A DNA stretch of 64,000 bases from positions 596,553,038 to 596,617,037 of the forward strand of contig OZ010786.1 of the NCBI GenBank assembly GCA_963932465.1. Direction: 5' to 3'. This stretch comes from Maratus speciosus (lineage: Eukaryota > Arthropoda > Arachnida > Araneae > Salticidae). The notes beneath the pieces were generated by a model, which made no database searches, was not told where the DNA came from, and saw nothing but the letters and a program-made list of their open reading frames with translations. The position numbers were made by a program, and so were the translations under genes. Shown piece by piece: positions 55,382-64,000 of this stretch (positions are counted from its first letter, which is position 1; each line of letters opens with the position of its first letter).

Positions 55382-55872
55382 AGGTCTATTTGAAGATATT
55401 TACAATTTAAGAGTTATAGGCGGAAAAGTAGACAAAGCCATTTCAGAGAATACCTGTTAAAATTTTAATCGTGAATTTCAAATATTTACTCACTCATGGA
55501 AGATTAACATTGTGTACCAGATTTATTGCAAAATATTTTTGTTACAATTGTTTTGATAAAAATATATGTATTTAAAAAATAGTTGCAATGTCGGTTTAGT
55601 TTCGGGGCAAAAGGCAATACTGTTTACGTAGCATTACGTGATTTTTCTCCCGAAATTAAAATGACATTGCGATTTTTTTAAATACACATATTTTCATCAA
55701 AACAAACTGTAACAAAAATATTTTGCAATAAATCTGGTAAACAATGTTCTTCTTCCATGAGTGAGTAAATATTTGAAATTCATGATTAAAATTTTAACAG
55801 GTATTCTCTAAAATAGCTTTGTTTGCTTTTCCGCCTATAACTCTTAAATTGTAAATATCTTCAAATAGACCT
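55382..55872. repeat. 491-bp near-complete palindrome
   Basis: AGGTCTATTTGAAGATATTT at the left is mirrored by AAATATCTTCAAATAGACCT at the right. Pairing continues to the centre near 55627 (tacgtagcattacgt). Arms are ~235-240 bp with roughly 90% identity by eye. No flanking duplication was recognised, so mechanism is uncertain (foldback transposon or inverted duplication). Confidence 0.9.
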
Positions 55873-55945
55873 GCGCACGAGATGCGCAGATGGTAGATAT
55901 TCTGTCATATATGACGTCATACAAAAAACCCGCGTATTTCCGTTA

Positions 55946-56125
55946 TTCACTCCATCCACAAGATGGCGCAGCTGTGTCATTTTACGGCAGATTCCAGCAT
56001 TAACTTTGTACGCCTACCAAAGCGATATAAGTAAGTGTCCTATCTTAAATGGGAGAAGTAACCGCAAGATTAAGAGCGAGGTCACATCAATCAAGATCAT
56101 GCGCCACGTAGCGGATGGAGTGTGA
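55946..56125. mobile_element. CACTCC MITE, two-ended copy (~180 bp)
   Basis: TTCACTCCATCCACAAGATG then GCGCA at the left faces GCGCCACGTAGCGGATGGAG at the right; the inverted ends pair with a few mismatches. Left and right parts recur separately at 56371-56458 and 53064-53173. Confidence 0.75.
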
Positions 56126-56370
56126 ACTACAGGTAGATACCTAACTGTTTTCTTACTGACACCACTAAAATTGTAAAGTTTTGTTCACCTTGATTAATAA
56201 CTGAAGTACCTCTGATAGGGCGAAGAAAACTTCGTAGTGTCAAGTGCGTCTGGATGCTTCTCTGGCTACATATTGTTTTGCAATAAATGTGGCAAACAAA
56301 ATTTATTTCTATGAGTGGTTGAAGATTTAGAAAATACGCGCCACACTAAAAGCCCGCGTAAGTGAATTAT

Positions 56371-56458
56371 CACTCCGTCCACAAGGTGGCGCAACTGTGT
56401 TAATTGACGCCTGATTCCAGCATTATGTTTGTTCGCTTACTTATAGCGCTTTGCTTTA
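56371..56458 (+). repeat. CACTCC-type MITE fragment, left part
   Basis: CACTCCGTCCACAAGGTGGC followed by GATTCCAGCATTATGTTTG aligns with 55948-56035. The right end is absent. Confidence 0.7.
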
Positions 56459-56499
56459 TTGCCCCGAGTTTTGTCTTCACGGTTTTCGGTGTCTTTAAT

Positions 56500-56680
56500 T
56501 TGTGTAATTTCCCTTTTTAATTTGTCCGGTTTAAATTTTTGATTTTTTTTTTCAATCTCGCTTTTGCTAGAGAGTCTTTCATTCGGGACGTGGCTGGGGA
56601 CCTACGTGTCTTGCTTCCGCAAAAGAGTCGGACTAGAGTAGAAGAATAAAGGACTGCGGACGAAGATGGGCCACTCGCCG
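56500..56680 (+). repeat. Dispersed repeat fragment V, copy 2
   Basis: See 54520-54650. Both copies lie a few hundred bases from CACTCC MITE pieces, so the pair may be part of a larger shared element. Confidence 0.65.
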
Positions 56681-56781
56681 CGCAGAAGAAATCATTTCTT
56701 TTTCAGAAATGATAAAATGTGTCGAACTAAACAACAATATTTTTTTGCTGTTGTTCTATAAGTTTTATCGTAATTCATTAG

Positions 56782-56960
56782 TTAACCCCCTTCATGGACT
56801 GTGGGTCATTTTTGGAACACCTAATTTTAATCCATAAATGGTGCATTGTCACCATAAAACATTGTGAGTGTCGTTTTCTATAGACGGAACTTTTCTACAG
56901 ACAAAATCACAGTAGTAAATTCACAGGCTCTAAAGAACTAGTAATTCGAAAGTACATGAA
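56782..56960. mobile_element. One-ended TTAA element fragment
   Basis: TTAACCCCCTTCATGGACTG then GAACACCTAATTTTAATCC resembles the right-hand interior of the family read in reverse. No right end was found. Confidence 0.45.
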
Positions 56961-57749
56961 TGTACAATAATTCAAAAAATCATTTCCCCATTTTGCAGAA
57001 AACACGTCTAACATTGCTAAGCATTCACCTAACATTGACTGTGCAATTTTCTATCAATTTATTTCACATAGCCTATTCATTTTAACTTTGCCATAGAAGG
57101 CATAAAAAGATTGGACATTATGGTCTGCTTTCAGGATTAAAACAAAGATACTAACAAATGTTTTCGTCTATGATCCATTGTATAAAATTTCAAATCATTC
57201 GAACATAGAATCAATGAAGGAGGTGCGTTCTAAATTCTTTTCTTGAAATATTTAATGAATATTTACAGGTACATGATTCTATACATATTTACAACAAGTG
57301 TTATCAAATACTTAATCTGGTTTTTCGAACAAGGGAGGCTTAGCCTCATCAACAAACTGTAAAAAAATTACAGCGATCATGCTTTTTAAAATCAAAACAT
57401 CTCTTCCTCTCGTTCCAGCAACAAAAACTGAAGTCGCATTCTAAGGTAGGACGCGCATCGCGCGTCCTTCGTTGTCATGGGGAGCAGAGAAAAAGTTTCT
57501 CATCACCTTCTACTCCAAGGCTCAGTTCTGAATCTTAAAAAAAGGGCGGCATTTGAAACGTTTTTATCTCTCACTTATTTCTTTCAAGACCGCAGAACAT
57601 TTCTTTCCCTTTTCTTGGGTCGGTGAGATTCACATTGAATATTGAATTTCTGTTTAGTGAAACGCATAAATATCTAACTTTTTAATAGACAGTTGTAATA
57701 TAGAAATATTATCCCCGAGAAAAAACAGTGCTCGATGCGAAAGACCTTT
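56961..57749. other. Intergenic stretch with a GC hairpin
   Basis: AGGACGCGC at 57448-57456 pairs exactly with GCGCGTCCT at 57460-57468 across a 3-nt loop. GAGGCTTAGCCTC near 57345 is another short palindrome. The ~57400-57640 segment is less A/T-rich but no product was recognised. Confidence 0.5.
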
Positions 57750-57956
57750 TTAACCCCTTCAAGGGCGGTGGACCACTTAATTTTAATTCCTAAATGCCAC
57801 ATTGGCACTAGAATATTTGAATGAAATTTTTACTTTTATTAAGTACGCGAACAAAAGTTTTTGCCTATTTTAAAATAAATTTGTTTGTAAAATCTGGTGT
57901 ATCAATTCGTAAATAGCATTTTACGAATATAAGTACCTTTGCCCTGAAAGGGTTAA
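57750..57956. mobile_element. TTAA foldback MITE (207 bp)
   Basis: The left TTAACCCCTTCAAGGGCGG and the complement of the right end, TTAACCCTTTCAGGGCAAAGG, are similar. It is in reverse orientation to the 9493 copy, with which it shares most of its interior. Confidence 0.8.
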
Positions 57957-58148
57957 ATAATTCTACACTACTTTTCCTAGAAAATCATGTTGAAATGCAT
58001 GCATATATTTTTTCATGTTTGTCGTGCTTTGTTTTTTAAAGCTCGTAAAAGGTGTGAAAATCGTATAGGAATTCAAATTAAGTTATAGCTGAGTTTATGT
58101 TTTAAATGTTATCATGAAGTATTAAAGAGCTTTCAAGATAAAACATTT

Positions 58149-58600
58149 ACCGGGTTTCCCAAAAATGACTGATGGATTTTAAAATTCAATAACTTGCAAA
58201 CGGAGACAGATATTAAAAAAATTCTTGCAGGGGTGTTGTATAAGATGTCAGGAGTTTTTATGCGTGATTCTCAGTTTTAGTCACAAATAGCATCGATAGA
58301 TGGCGCAGCAAGCAATAACCGTAAATCCAGGCTCGATTTTTCGGCTGTCTCTTTTCCCATGCGAAAAAGGGAGATTAAAATGCATTGAATGGATCCCGAA
58401 ATACCAAAAAACGGGTCTCTACTGAGCACCTATTGCTCTTAGCGCCACCTGTTGTTTGAAATTCGAACTAAAATCAAGAATCACAGTAAAAAAACTCCTG
58501 ACATCATATATAAGCCTCCTGCAAGAATATTTTTAAAATCTCTCACCTTTCGTAAGTTATTGAATTTAAAAATCTATTAGTCATTTTTGGGACACGCGGT
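58149..58600. mobile_element. Foldback DNA element with ~150-bp arms (452 bp), TA-flanked
   Basis: ACCGGGTTTCCCAAAAATGA at the left and the complement of the right end, ACCGCGTGTCCCAAAAATGA, open long arms. The arms share TTCAATAACTT, ATTCTTGCAGG and GATGTCAGGAGTTTTT. TA precedes CCGGG and follows CGCGG, which may be the target. The centre is unpaired and GC-richer. Confidence 0.85.
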
Positions 58601-59145
58601 AAATGGTGTAGTCACAGAAAGCTTGAAGTTTTTGACTGACAAAATACACAATGTAAAATCATCGCAGAAAGCCACACAGAAGTTTCCTTATATCAGTGTG
58701 GTCCTACAAAGAAGAAAAGTAGTAGCGGGGCTGCAACTGGTGACTATTTTTTATATCTACTTTGCACCACTTTCTTAAAACAAAAAAAAATTCACAACAT
58801 TTACAAGAGAAATATACAACAAAGTTTACAATTTAAAAATAGTTGTGATAATAGAATATAAAAATAGTCGTCATTGGCAACCCTGTAGTATTTGTTTATA
58901 CCTTCAGAAAGAAATTACGAAAGATGACGCTGTGATAAATGTGACTTCTAAAATGAAATTGATTTGACAGTTAAACTAACATTTGGCAATATACAGGCTT
59001 TCGGAGCATTTAATCTGAAACAGACTTTAATATTTAACCAGTTGTACCAATCTTGCAAATTGCTGGTTTTAAATGTATTGTTGTTTTAGTCGTGCTCATA
59101 TTAAACGCGTTTTTCTGCATTAAGCTGCATAGCTTCAACAAATCC
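58601..59145. other. Intergenic stretch, nothing recognised
   Basis: An open frame 58587-58778 overlaps the MITE end and lacks motifs. Confidence 0.45.
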
Positions 59146-59923
59146 TTAACCCGCTACCCGCTGATGTTGCGTTGACGCAGTGTTGCCAGATTGGGGACAT
59201 CTTTAATTCAGATTATTTGACTATCACCATTTTATTAAAATAAAATAATTCGCCTTATTGTTCAAAATTTGTAATCTATTTTTAAATAGGCCGAATATTT
59301 AAGGTTAGTTGGGGATACTGGGCCATGATTTTACAATGTGACTCAGGAGCTTCTGACAATTCAGCTTCAAAAAGCTAATGTTTATTTGAATTAAAGTCTG
59401 TACTTCTGTAAATGTGTTCAGTTACGTTCCCTCTATCAGACAGAAATGCTCAAAATTACATTTTAATATTTAAAAATATAAAAATATGCATATTTCATCT
59501 TTCTTTCCTCGTGGGTCCAGTTACCCCATAAAAATAGGGTAAATGGACCAGGAGGGTCTATGTTCCACACGCGTTTATTTTTTTTTTCTTAATGGAGAGC
59601 AGGTCCTTTTTGGAAAAGTGTGAACAACTTAAAAAAAATTAAACCAGGCGGATCATGTTAATTATATATCAACTAAAGAGCGTTGTAAGGGAAACGTTTG
59701 CTGTCAATGTGACTAAAGAAGCACTAAAAGTGAAAATATTAGATTTATTTATACCAAAAACATAAAAATTAAGTGAGTACTTATGTACTTTAGTATAGGT
59801 AATAAGTATAAAAGTCACATGGGTATTTTAAGGGGGAAAATAGCAAGGTAATTCTATGAACAAACGGCTACGTACGTACTTAAGTACTTTATCTGTACCT
59901 ATCGTACAATTTCTAGGTTTGGC

Positions 59924-60145
59924 TACCTCGCTTTCAGGGGGGCAAGGTACTTGCATTCGTAAAATGTTGAAATAATTTAATGATACCAGTATTTCTAAGA
60001 GAATCTATTTGTAAGCAAGTAAAAGTATATTTTCGCGTACTTAATAAAGGTGAAATTTTCATTATAAAATTCCGGTGCCAATGTGGGAATTAGTGATTAA
60101 AATTATGTGATGCCATAACGGCATTACCGCCTCTGAAGGGGTCAA
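59924..60145. mobile_element. Decayed TTAA MITE shared by both GTTGGGG copies
   Basis: CTCGCTTTCAGGGGGGCAAG at the left and GAAGGGGTCAAG at the right correspond to 50247-50461. It is an old passenger of the host family. Confidence 0.75.
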
Positions 60146-60478
60146 GAAATTTGGTTTGATACCACCCAATATGCTTTTTTTAAATTTTATTACGTTATTT
60201 TAATAAGGTATTCTATAATTTTCTTTATTGTGATCAAAAAACAATGGACATATTTATTTCCCGTAGTAAGAGAAACTCAAAACAATTATTTATAACTATT
60301 GGGGTAACTGGATCCAGCATGGTCCAGTTACCCCGGATATATGTCCCAGTTACACCATTCTTGAAAAATTTATGGGGTAACTGGGACACCGGGCTTACAA
60401 TTGAAATATGAAGTATATATGTATAGATACATAATAATATTAATGTAGTTATATGCCTAACCTTTAAAAAAAGATTGC

Positions 60479-60686
60479 TTGATACTAGAACCGCCGTAAC
60501 GGTCATTTGGACCGGTACCCAATAAAAATATTTCGATTATCACCAGAAATTTCTTTCTAAAATAAGTTTAAAAGGTACCCCAGAGAAATAAGTTAAATAA
60601 ACAAGTTAAATAGTTTCAAACAAAAATTCCGGTGTAAGATATTTTTATAGCACTTCAGTAAAATTTTCGGCGGTTCTATTGTTAAT
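60479..60686. mobile_element. TTAA foldback MITE (fourth layer), insertion proven by empty site
   Basis: TTGATACTAGAACCGCCG at the left (TTAA mutated to TTGA) and the complement of the right end, TTAACAATAGAACCGCCG, are inverted. Copy 1 of the host element reads agattgTTTAATAAAAGTAT at the matching place near 50795, a single TTAA with no insert. This shows directly that the unit is mobile, 204 bp long, with a TTAA target. Confidence 0.95.
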
Positions 60687-61219
60687 AAAAGTACTTACAG
60701 TATTTTAATAAAAAGCCAAGGAAGTTCAACCATATTGACGTTGTTTTAAAAAAAAGAAACGCAAAACTTTTGACAACCAATCACAGCAAAATGAGAGTTA
60801 TGATTGAGTTGACACACGTTGTTTTAGGAAGTAGAGATTAAGGTGCATTGTTCACAAAAGCTAAAATTTGAAAAACATCAACAGTTTTTTATAAAATAGC
60901 CTGTGGCCCAGTTACCTCGTTGCTCAAGTTACCCCAACTAACATTATATTTCCAAAAAACGGTGACAATCAACAAACTGGGGACAAAAAATTCCCCAATC
61001 TGGCAACACCGCGATGACGCAACAGTTAAAATAGTTGTTCTTGCTTAAATTAATTACTTTGTGCCACAATTTTACAAAGAAATAAATTGTCTTATTTATT
61101 GGCAGAAACATTGCCATTTAATAAATCGAGAATTATATTTTTGAATTTGTGGTGGAAAACTCCATTCAACAAGAAATTCGAAAATCCGTAATTTATAATT
61201 TTGGCGGTTAATGGGTTAA

Positions 61220-61438
61220 GCATTTTCGTATATGATTTTTTAATAAATATTCTCATTTGTAGTAATAGTGTTCCTATTTTATTTTTAATAACAATATTGG
61301 AATTTAAAAAAAAGGTTAATAAAACTGTATTTTGAATTGTGCAAACTTGATCAGTTTAATCTGTCATGTCTCGAATTATAAATCAGAAATTTCTTCCTCT
61401 TCAATAACACTAGCCTGCATTTTTAAACTTTTTTTCAG
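61220..61438. other. AT-rich stretch before a candidate exon
   Basis: It ends in a polypyrimidine tract (aaactttttttcag) that would suit a splice acceptor. Confidence 0.4.
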
Positions 61439-61535
61439 ATGATTTCTTATGAACAAGGCTTTTCTAAAACAATTTTTGATGCTGATTCCGAAAATAACCT
61501 CCATTTTTGTCTATCACGTCATGGTTTAACTAAAA
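61439..61535 (+). CDS. Candidate 97-bp coding exon, product unknown
   Basis: TTTTTTTCAG precedes it and AAAA/GTAAGA follows it, both near consensus splice sites. The frame from ATG at 61439 is fully open: MISYEQGFSKTIFDADSENN then LHFCLSRHGLTK. I do not recognise the family. It would be an internal or first coding exon of a gene extending beyond the window, or chance. Confidence 0.3.
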
Positions 61536-61691
61536 GTAAGAAGTTGTGTTTTCAATATTTTAATTAATACAATCAAAAATTTATCACAATTTAATACAAA
61601 GTATTTCATTAAACACGTTAAAAATACTGTAAAAACGTCCTTATAAGTTCATGAAATTTCTTTAATAAAACCAAAAGCAAACAGTGTTCAA

Positions 61692-62130
61692 TTAAACAAA
61701 CTTTTTTCTTTTTGACTTTCTTGCGGATCCTCCTTCATCGTTTATGTCCCTCTTCAACATCCAACAGTTGTCTGCCATCATATTTACATTCCATCTTCTC
61801 TTACACTTTTCACTGTAATATCCCATATATTCTGGAAATTGGTCGATATGGGAATGCAGAAGTGCATTTTTACACTCATATTACAGCCCAACTTCTTGAA
61901 ATTTTCCAGCATTGTTTCAACAATATTCCTGTAATTTCGATCTTTCTTATTCCTTGAAAGTTTCCGGTAACACATTTAAAAGCGGTCTATGCGTCTTTTT
62001 CTGTCTCATTCACCGCTTTTTCAAAACCCTTGTCCTTTATCAGTTTCTTGATTTGAGGACCACGAAAATTCTAGCTTTTAATTTTTCGTATGTCATGAAT
62101 GGAAATTTACGTTATGTGTGACTACCACAT
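61692..62130 (-). pseudogene. Fragment of a repeat-encoded arthropod protein family
   Basis: On the minus strand the reading, across frameshifts, runs YEKLKARIFRGPQIKKLIKD, then NYRNIVETMLENFKKLGCNM, SVKMHF and HSHIDQFPEYMGYYSEKCKR. WNVNMMADNCWMLKRDI and RKSKRKKFV follow, with a stop at 61692-61694. I recognise this as the C-terminal part of an uncharacterised protein found in many copies in insects and spiders (motifs GPQI, LGCxMS, HFLHSHxDxFP, MMADYCW). One in-frame stop and at least two frameshifts mark it as a pseudogene. Function of the family is not established to my knowledge. Confidence 0.75.
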
Positions 62131-63039
62131 AATGCTTGTTATCAGCGATGAATCTTCGCAATCAACTCGGGTCGATTGCGAACAAACTATACGTGATACA
62201 AGAAAACTAAGAATAGTTTTGTAATCAGCATAAAAAAATGCATCAAGGGCAGTCATTGATTTTTAATCATCTGATATCATGCATACTAGAGTATACATTT
62301 GTTAATGCCTGAAGATATCCAAAACAAATTATATAACAACAAATTAATTTTTAAATAGATTTTTAAATAAAACTTATTTAATAAATAGGTAATTAGAATT
62401 CTTTTGTAAAATATTTACAAGAATAATTAGATTGATTAACAAAAAATACTGTTATGAAAACCTCACAATTCTTACTAGCACAATGTAAATAAATGCATTG
62501 TGAACCTGTCTGTAACTTTTTAGAAATACTAATCTCTTCAGAAAAGCTTATAATAAATCAACTTAATTACCTTTTCATAACATTTAATGTTTGAAATGTG
62601 AAATATGTTTACATCATCTAATTCATCCTGATACAAAATAATACATTAGTTCATGGTTTATGAAATAAACTGTCTATTAAAAGAAATAAACATTTACATT
62701 ATAAAGCTGCAATATTGGTCATATAAAGTGTAATTTTACTGATTTGAAAAGAAAATAATTACTTTGATAATGATTATATCCTTTGATATTTTTTTATGTG
62801 TTTACATTTATCTAAACAATGTTTTTTTTTAATTATTAACTCATTCTCTCCATGTTATTTAAACAAGATAGGAGCAAAACTGTGTGCTCCAGATATTAAT
62901 ATGTATATCTTTTTAGTCCTATATAAATTTAATTAATATAGAAAAAAGTATAATAATTTGAATGAATCAAAAAGCACATTTGTAAATAAAAACCACTTTA
63001 CTAGTTTTTATAGGGCAAAATAATAGATATATCCCATAA
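62131..63039. other. AT-rich stretch, nothing recognised
   Basis: No further part of the neighbouring pseudogene was found upstream of ~62130. Chance frames only. Confidence 0.5.
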
Positions 63040-63225
63040 ATAACCAGGATAAAAAGCCGTGGATGATCCTGAAAAAGAAGGTAAGCTCAATTTTCTTACC
63101 TTTATTATATGTTTTCAATGTGATTATATTTATATCACTCAGTCTCCTTTCAAATAATCTATAATATAACTGAGAAGAGTTTTGTAGTTGCAAATTTTTT
63201 GTAAAATATTTTTTAATAGGAGAAA
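63040..63225 (+). repeat. ~190-bp direct duplication, copy 1
   Basis: GCCGTGGATGATCCTGAAAA followed by AGAAGGTAAGCTCA recurs at 63829 (offset 773) with matching sequence for ~170 bp, including TATCACTCAGTCTCCTTTCA. Each copy retains a splice-donor-like AAG/GTAAGC. Confidence 0.9.
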
Positions 63226-63576
63226 AGCTAAATCCATGTACTAAATGGGCAGAAAATAACCACATTAAAAAAATATATAGCTTCGACTTTTTCGCAGTGC
63301 ATGTTTCGCAGTTTTGTATGAAAAGTACAATATACTTTTATTAGTAGACGAATTAAATAATTTTTATATTGCATTTTCTTTAATGGGACTTAAATGTCCC
63401 ATCGGAGCATAAAGCACAGCTGCGAACTTTTATTATTTCTTCTTAAAATTAAAAATTTCATAGTAAATATTAATCGACATTTATTAAATCAACATACCAT
63501 TTAATATTAAAACAATACTTTATCTTGTAATTTAATCGACACTATTTAATCTAATTTAATCGACAAAATCTCATGA
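63226..63576. other. AT-rich stretch between duplicates
   Basis: A short inverted GGGACTTAAATGTCCC occurs near 63385. Otherwise nothing recognised. Confidence 0.5.
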
Positions 63577-63793
63577 TTAACCCCTTAATTCTCGCTCCCG
63601 TCATATTCACGGGCTGTGTCTTGTACTCAGATTGTTTGATTCCCACCAGTTTTATAAAATTGTGAAATTGGCCATATTTTAGTATTGTTATACCTGTCAT
63701 TAAATAAGGTGAATATTTCTTTCTCATAAAAGTGGTGCCAGAAAGCAATTTGAACTTTTAAACCGTAATTTAATTCGAGCGTTAAGGGGTTAA
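63577..63793. mobile_element. TTAA foldback MITE (217 bp)
   Basis: TTAACCCCTTAATTCTCGCT faces a right end whose complement is TTAACCCCTTAACGCTCG. An inner CCCG-TCATATTCA-CGGG hairpin follows. The left resembles the 41665 element. Confidence 0.8.
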
Positions 63794-63796
63794 GAG

Positions 63797-64000
63797 GATA
63801 AAAATCCGTGGATGATCTAGGATAACAAGCCGTGGATGATCCTGAAAAAGAAGGTAAGCTCATTTTTCTTATCTTTATTATATTATATCAATGTGATTAT
63901 TTTTATATCACTCAGTCTCCTTTCAAATAATCTATAATGTAACTGAGAAGTGTTTTGTGGTTGCAAATTTTTTGTAAAACATTTTTTTTTATCCGAGAAA
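63797..64000 (+). repeat. ~190-bp direct duplication, copy 2 (runs off the window)
   Basis: Same block as 63040-63225, preceded by an extra short tandem copy (aggataaaaatccgtggatgatct). The window ends within it. Confidence 0.85.

Larger units (their letters stand above)
59308..60938. mobile_element. TA-flanked element (GTTGGGG ends), copy 2 (third layer)
   Basis: GTTGGGGATACTGGGCC at the left and GTTACCCCAAC at the right are each bordered by TA (59306-59307, 60939-60940). It aligns with 49624-51060 except for the extra 60479-60686 MITE. Tc1/mariner-like by its TA duplication. Confidence 0.9.
59178..61011. mobile_element. hAT-like element (second layer), CAGTGTTGCCAG ends
   Basis: CAGTGTTGCCAGATTGGGGA at the left is mirrored at the right with one change near the tip. 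Flanking octamers CGTTGACG (59170-59177) and CGATGACG (61012-61019) differ at one base. It has the same terminal motif as the hAT-like elements at 13861 and 14596. It contains the GTTGGGG element. Confidence 0.8.
59146..61219. mobile_element. TTAA element, GTTGCG subtype (outer layer of a four-level nest)
   Basis: TTAACCCGCTACCCGCTGAT and GGCGGTTAATGGGTTAA border the nest and match the uninterrupted copy at 40902-41124, which also shows tgttgcgttcacgcaac where the inner element has inserted. Without the inner layers it is ~240 bp. Confidence 0.75.

Noticed and set aside
57430..57500. RFX/X-box-like promoter near GTTGTCATGGGGA
   Set aside because: Only a half-site resembles the motif, with no exon or transcription signal nearby.

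Overview
This window looks like gene-poor nuclear DNA from an animal, most likely an arthropod and possibly a spider or other arachnid (inference, not proven). The base composition is strongly AT-rich. No ordinary multi-exon gene can be followed. Nearly all recognisable content is repetitive: pogo/Tigger, mariner and Penelope-like coding remnants, two arthropod repeat-encoded protein fragments, tRNA-derived SINEs, a 5S-rRNA-like copy, satellites, and many short non-autonomous DNA transposons with inverted termini.

Layout. 0-1.7 kb is a decayed ~300-bp satellite with a dimeric (~150 bp) substructure. 2-13.3 kb holds small inverted-repeat elements, two copies of a long dispersed repeat ('X'), a 718-bp TTAA-flanked element, a SINE, and a ~2-kb minus-strand Tigger/pogo transposase pseudogene split by a TTAA element. 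13.8-20.9 kb is rich in foldback elements: hAT-like elements with 8-bp target duplications, a ~1.47-kb palindrome, a 452-bp palindrome with an exact 9-bp target duplication (Mutator-like), and a deleted mariner. 20.9-28.6 kb carries a composite repeat invaded by a TA-flanked element and a hAT MITE, plus a ~1.5-kb direct duplication. 28.6-35.4 kb has further foldbacks, a ~420-bp satellite and a Penelope-like fragment duplicated in inverted orientation. 35.7-46.5 kb shows two deeply nested insertion stacks, a 5S-like gene copy, a full-length SINE and a nearly identical 506-bp tandem duplication. 49.6-61.2 kb has two copies of a 1.4-kb TA-flanked element, one of them inside a four-level nest. A THAP-domain first exon with an NRF-1-like promoter motif lies at 53.2-53.5 kb and is the best candidate for a host gene.

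The most distinctive signal is a dense set of ~190-220-bp elements bounded by TTAA, mostly beginning TTAACCC or TTAACACTAGAAC, whose terminal arms differ from copy to copy yet stay complementary within several copies. At least a dozen two-ended copies are present, and one (60479-60686) can be compared with an empty site in a second copy of its host element. Because host and insert can be compared at several places, the window supports a relative insertion history.

Limits. All repeat boundaries were read by eye. Superfamily names rest on target-duplication length, terminal motifs or translated motifs, not on database searches.
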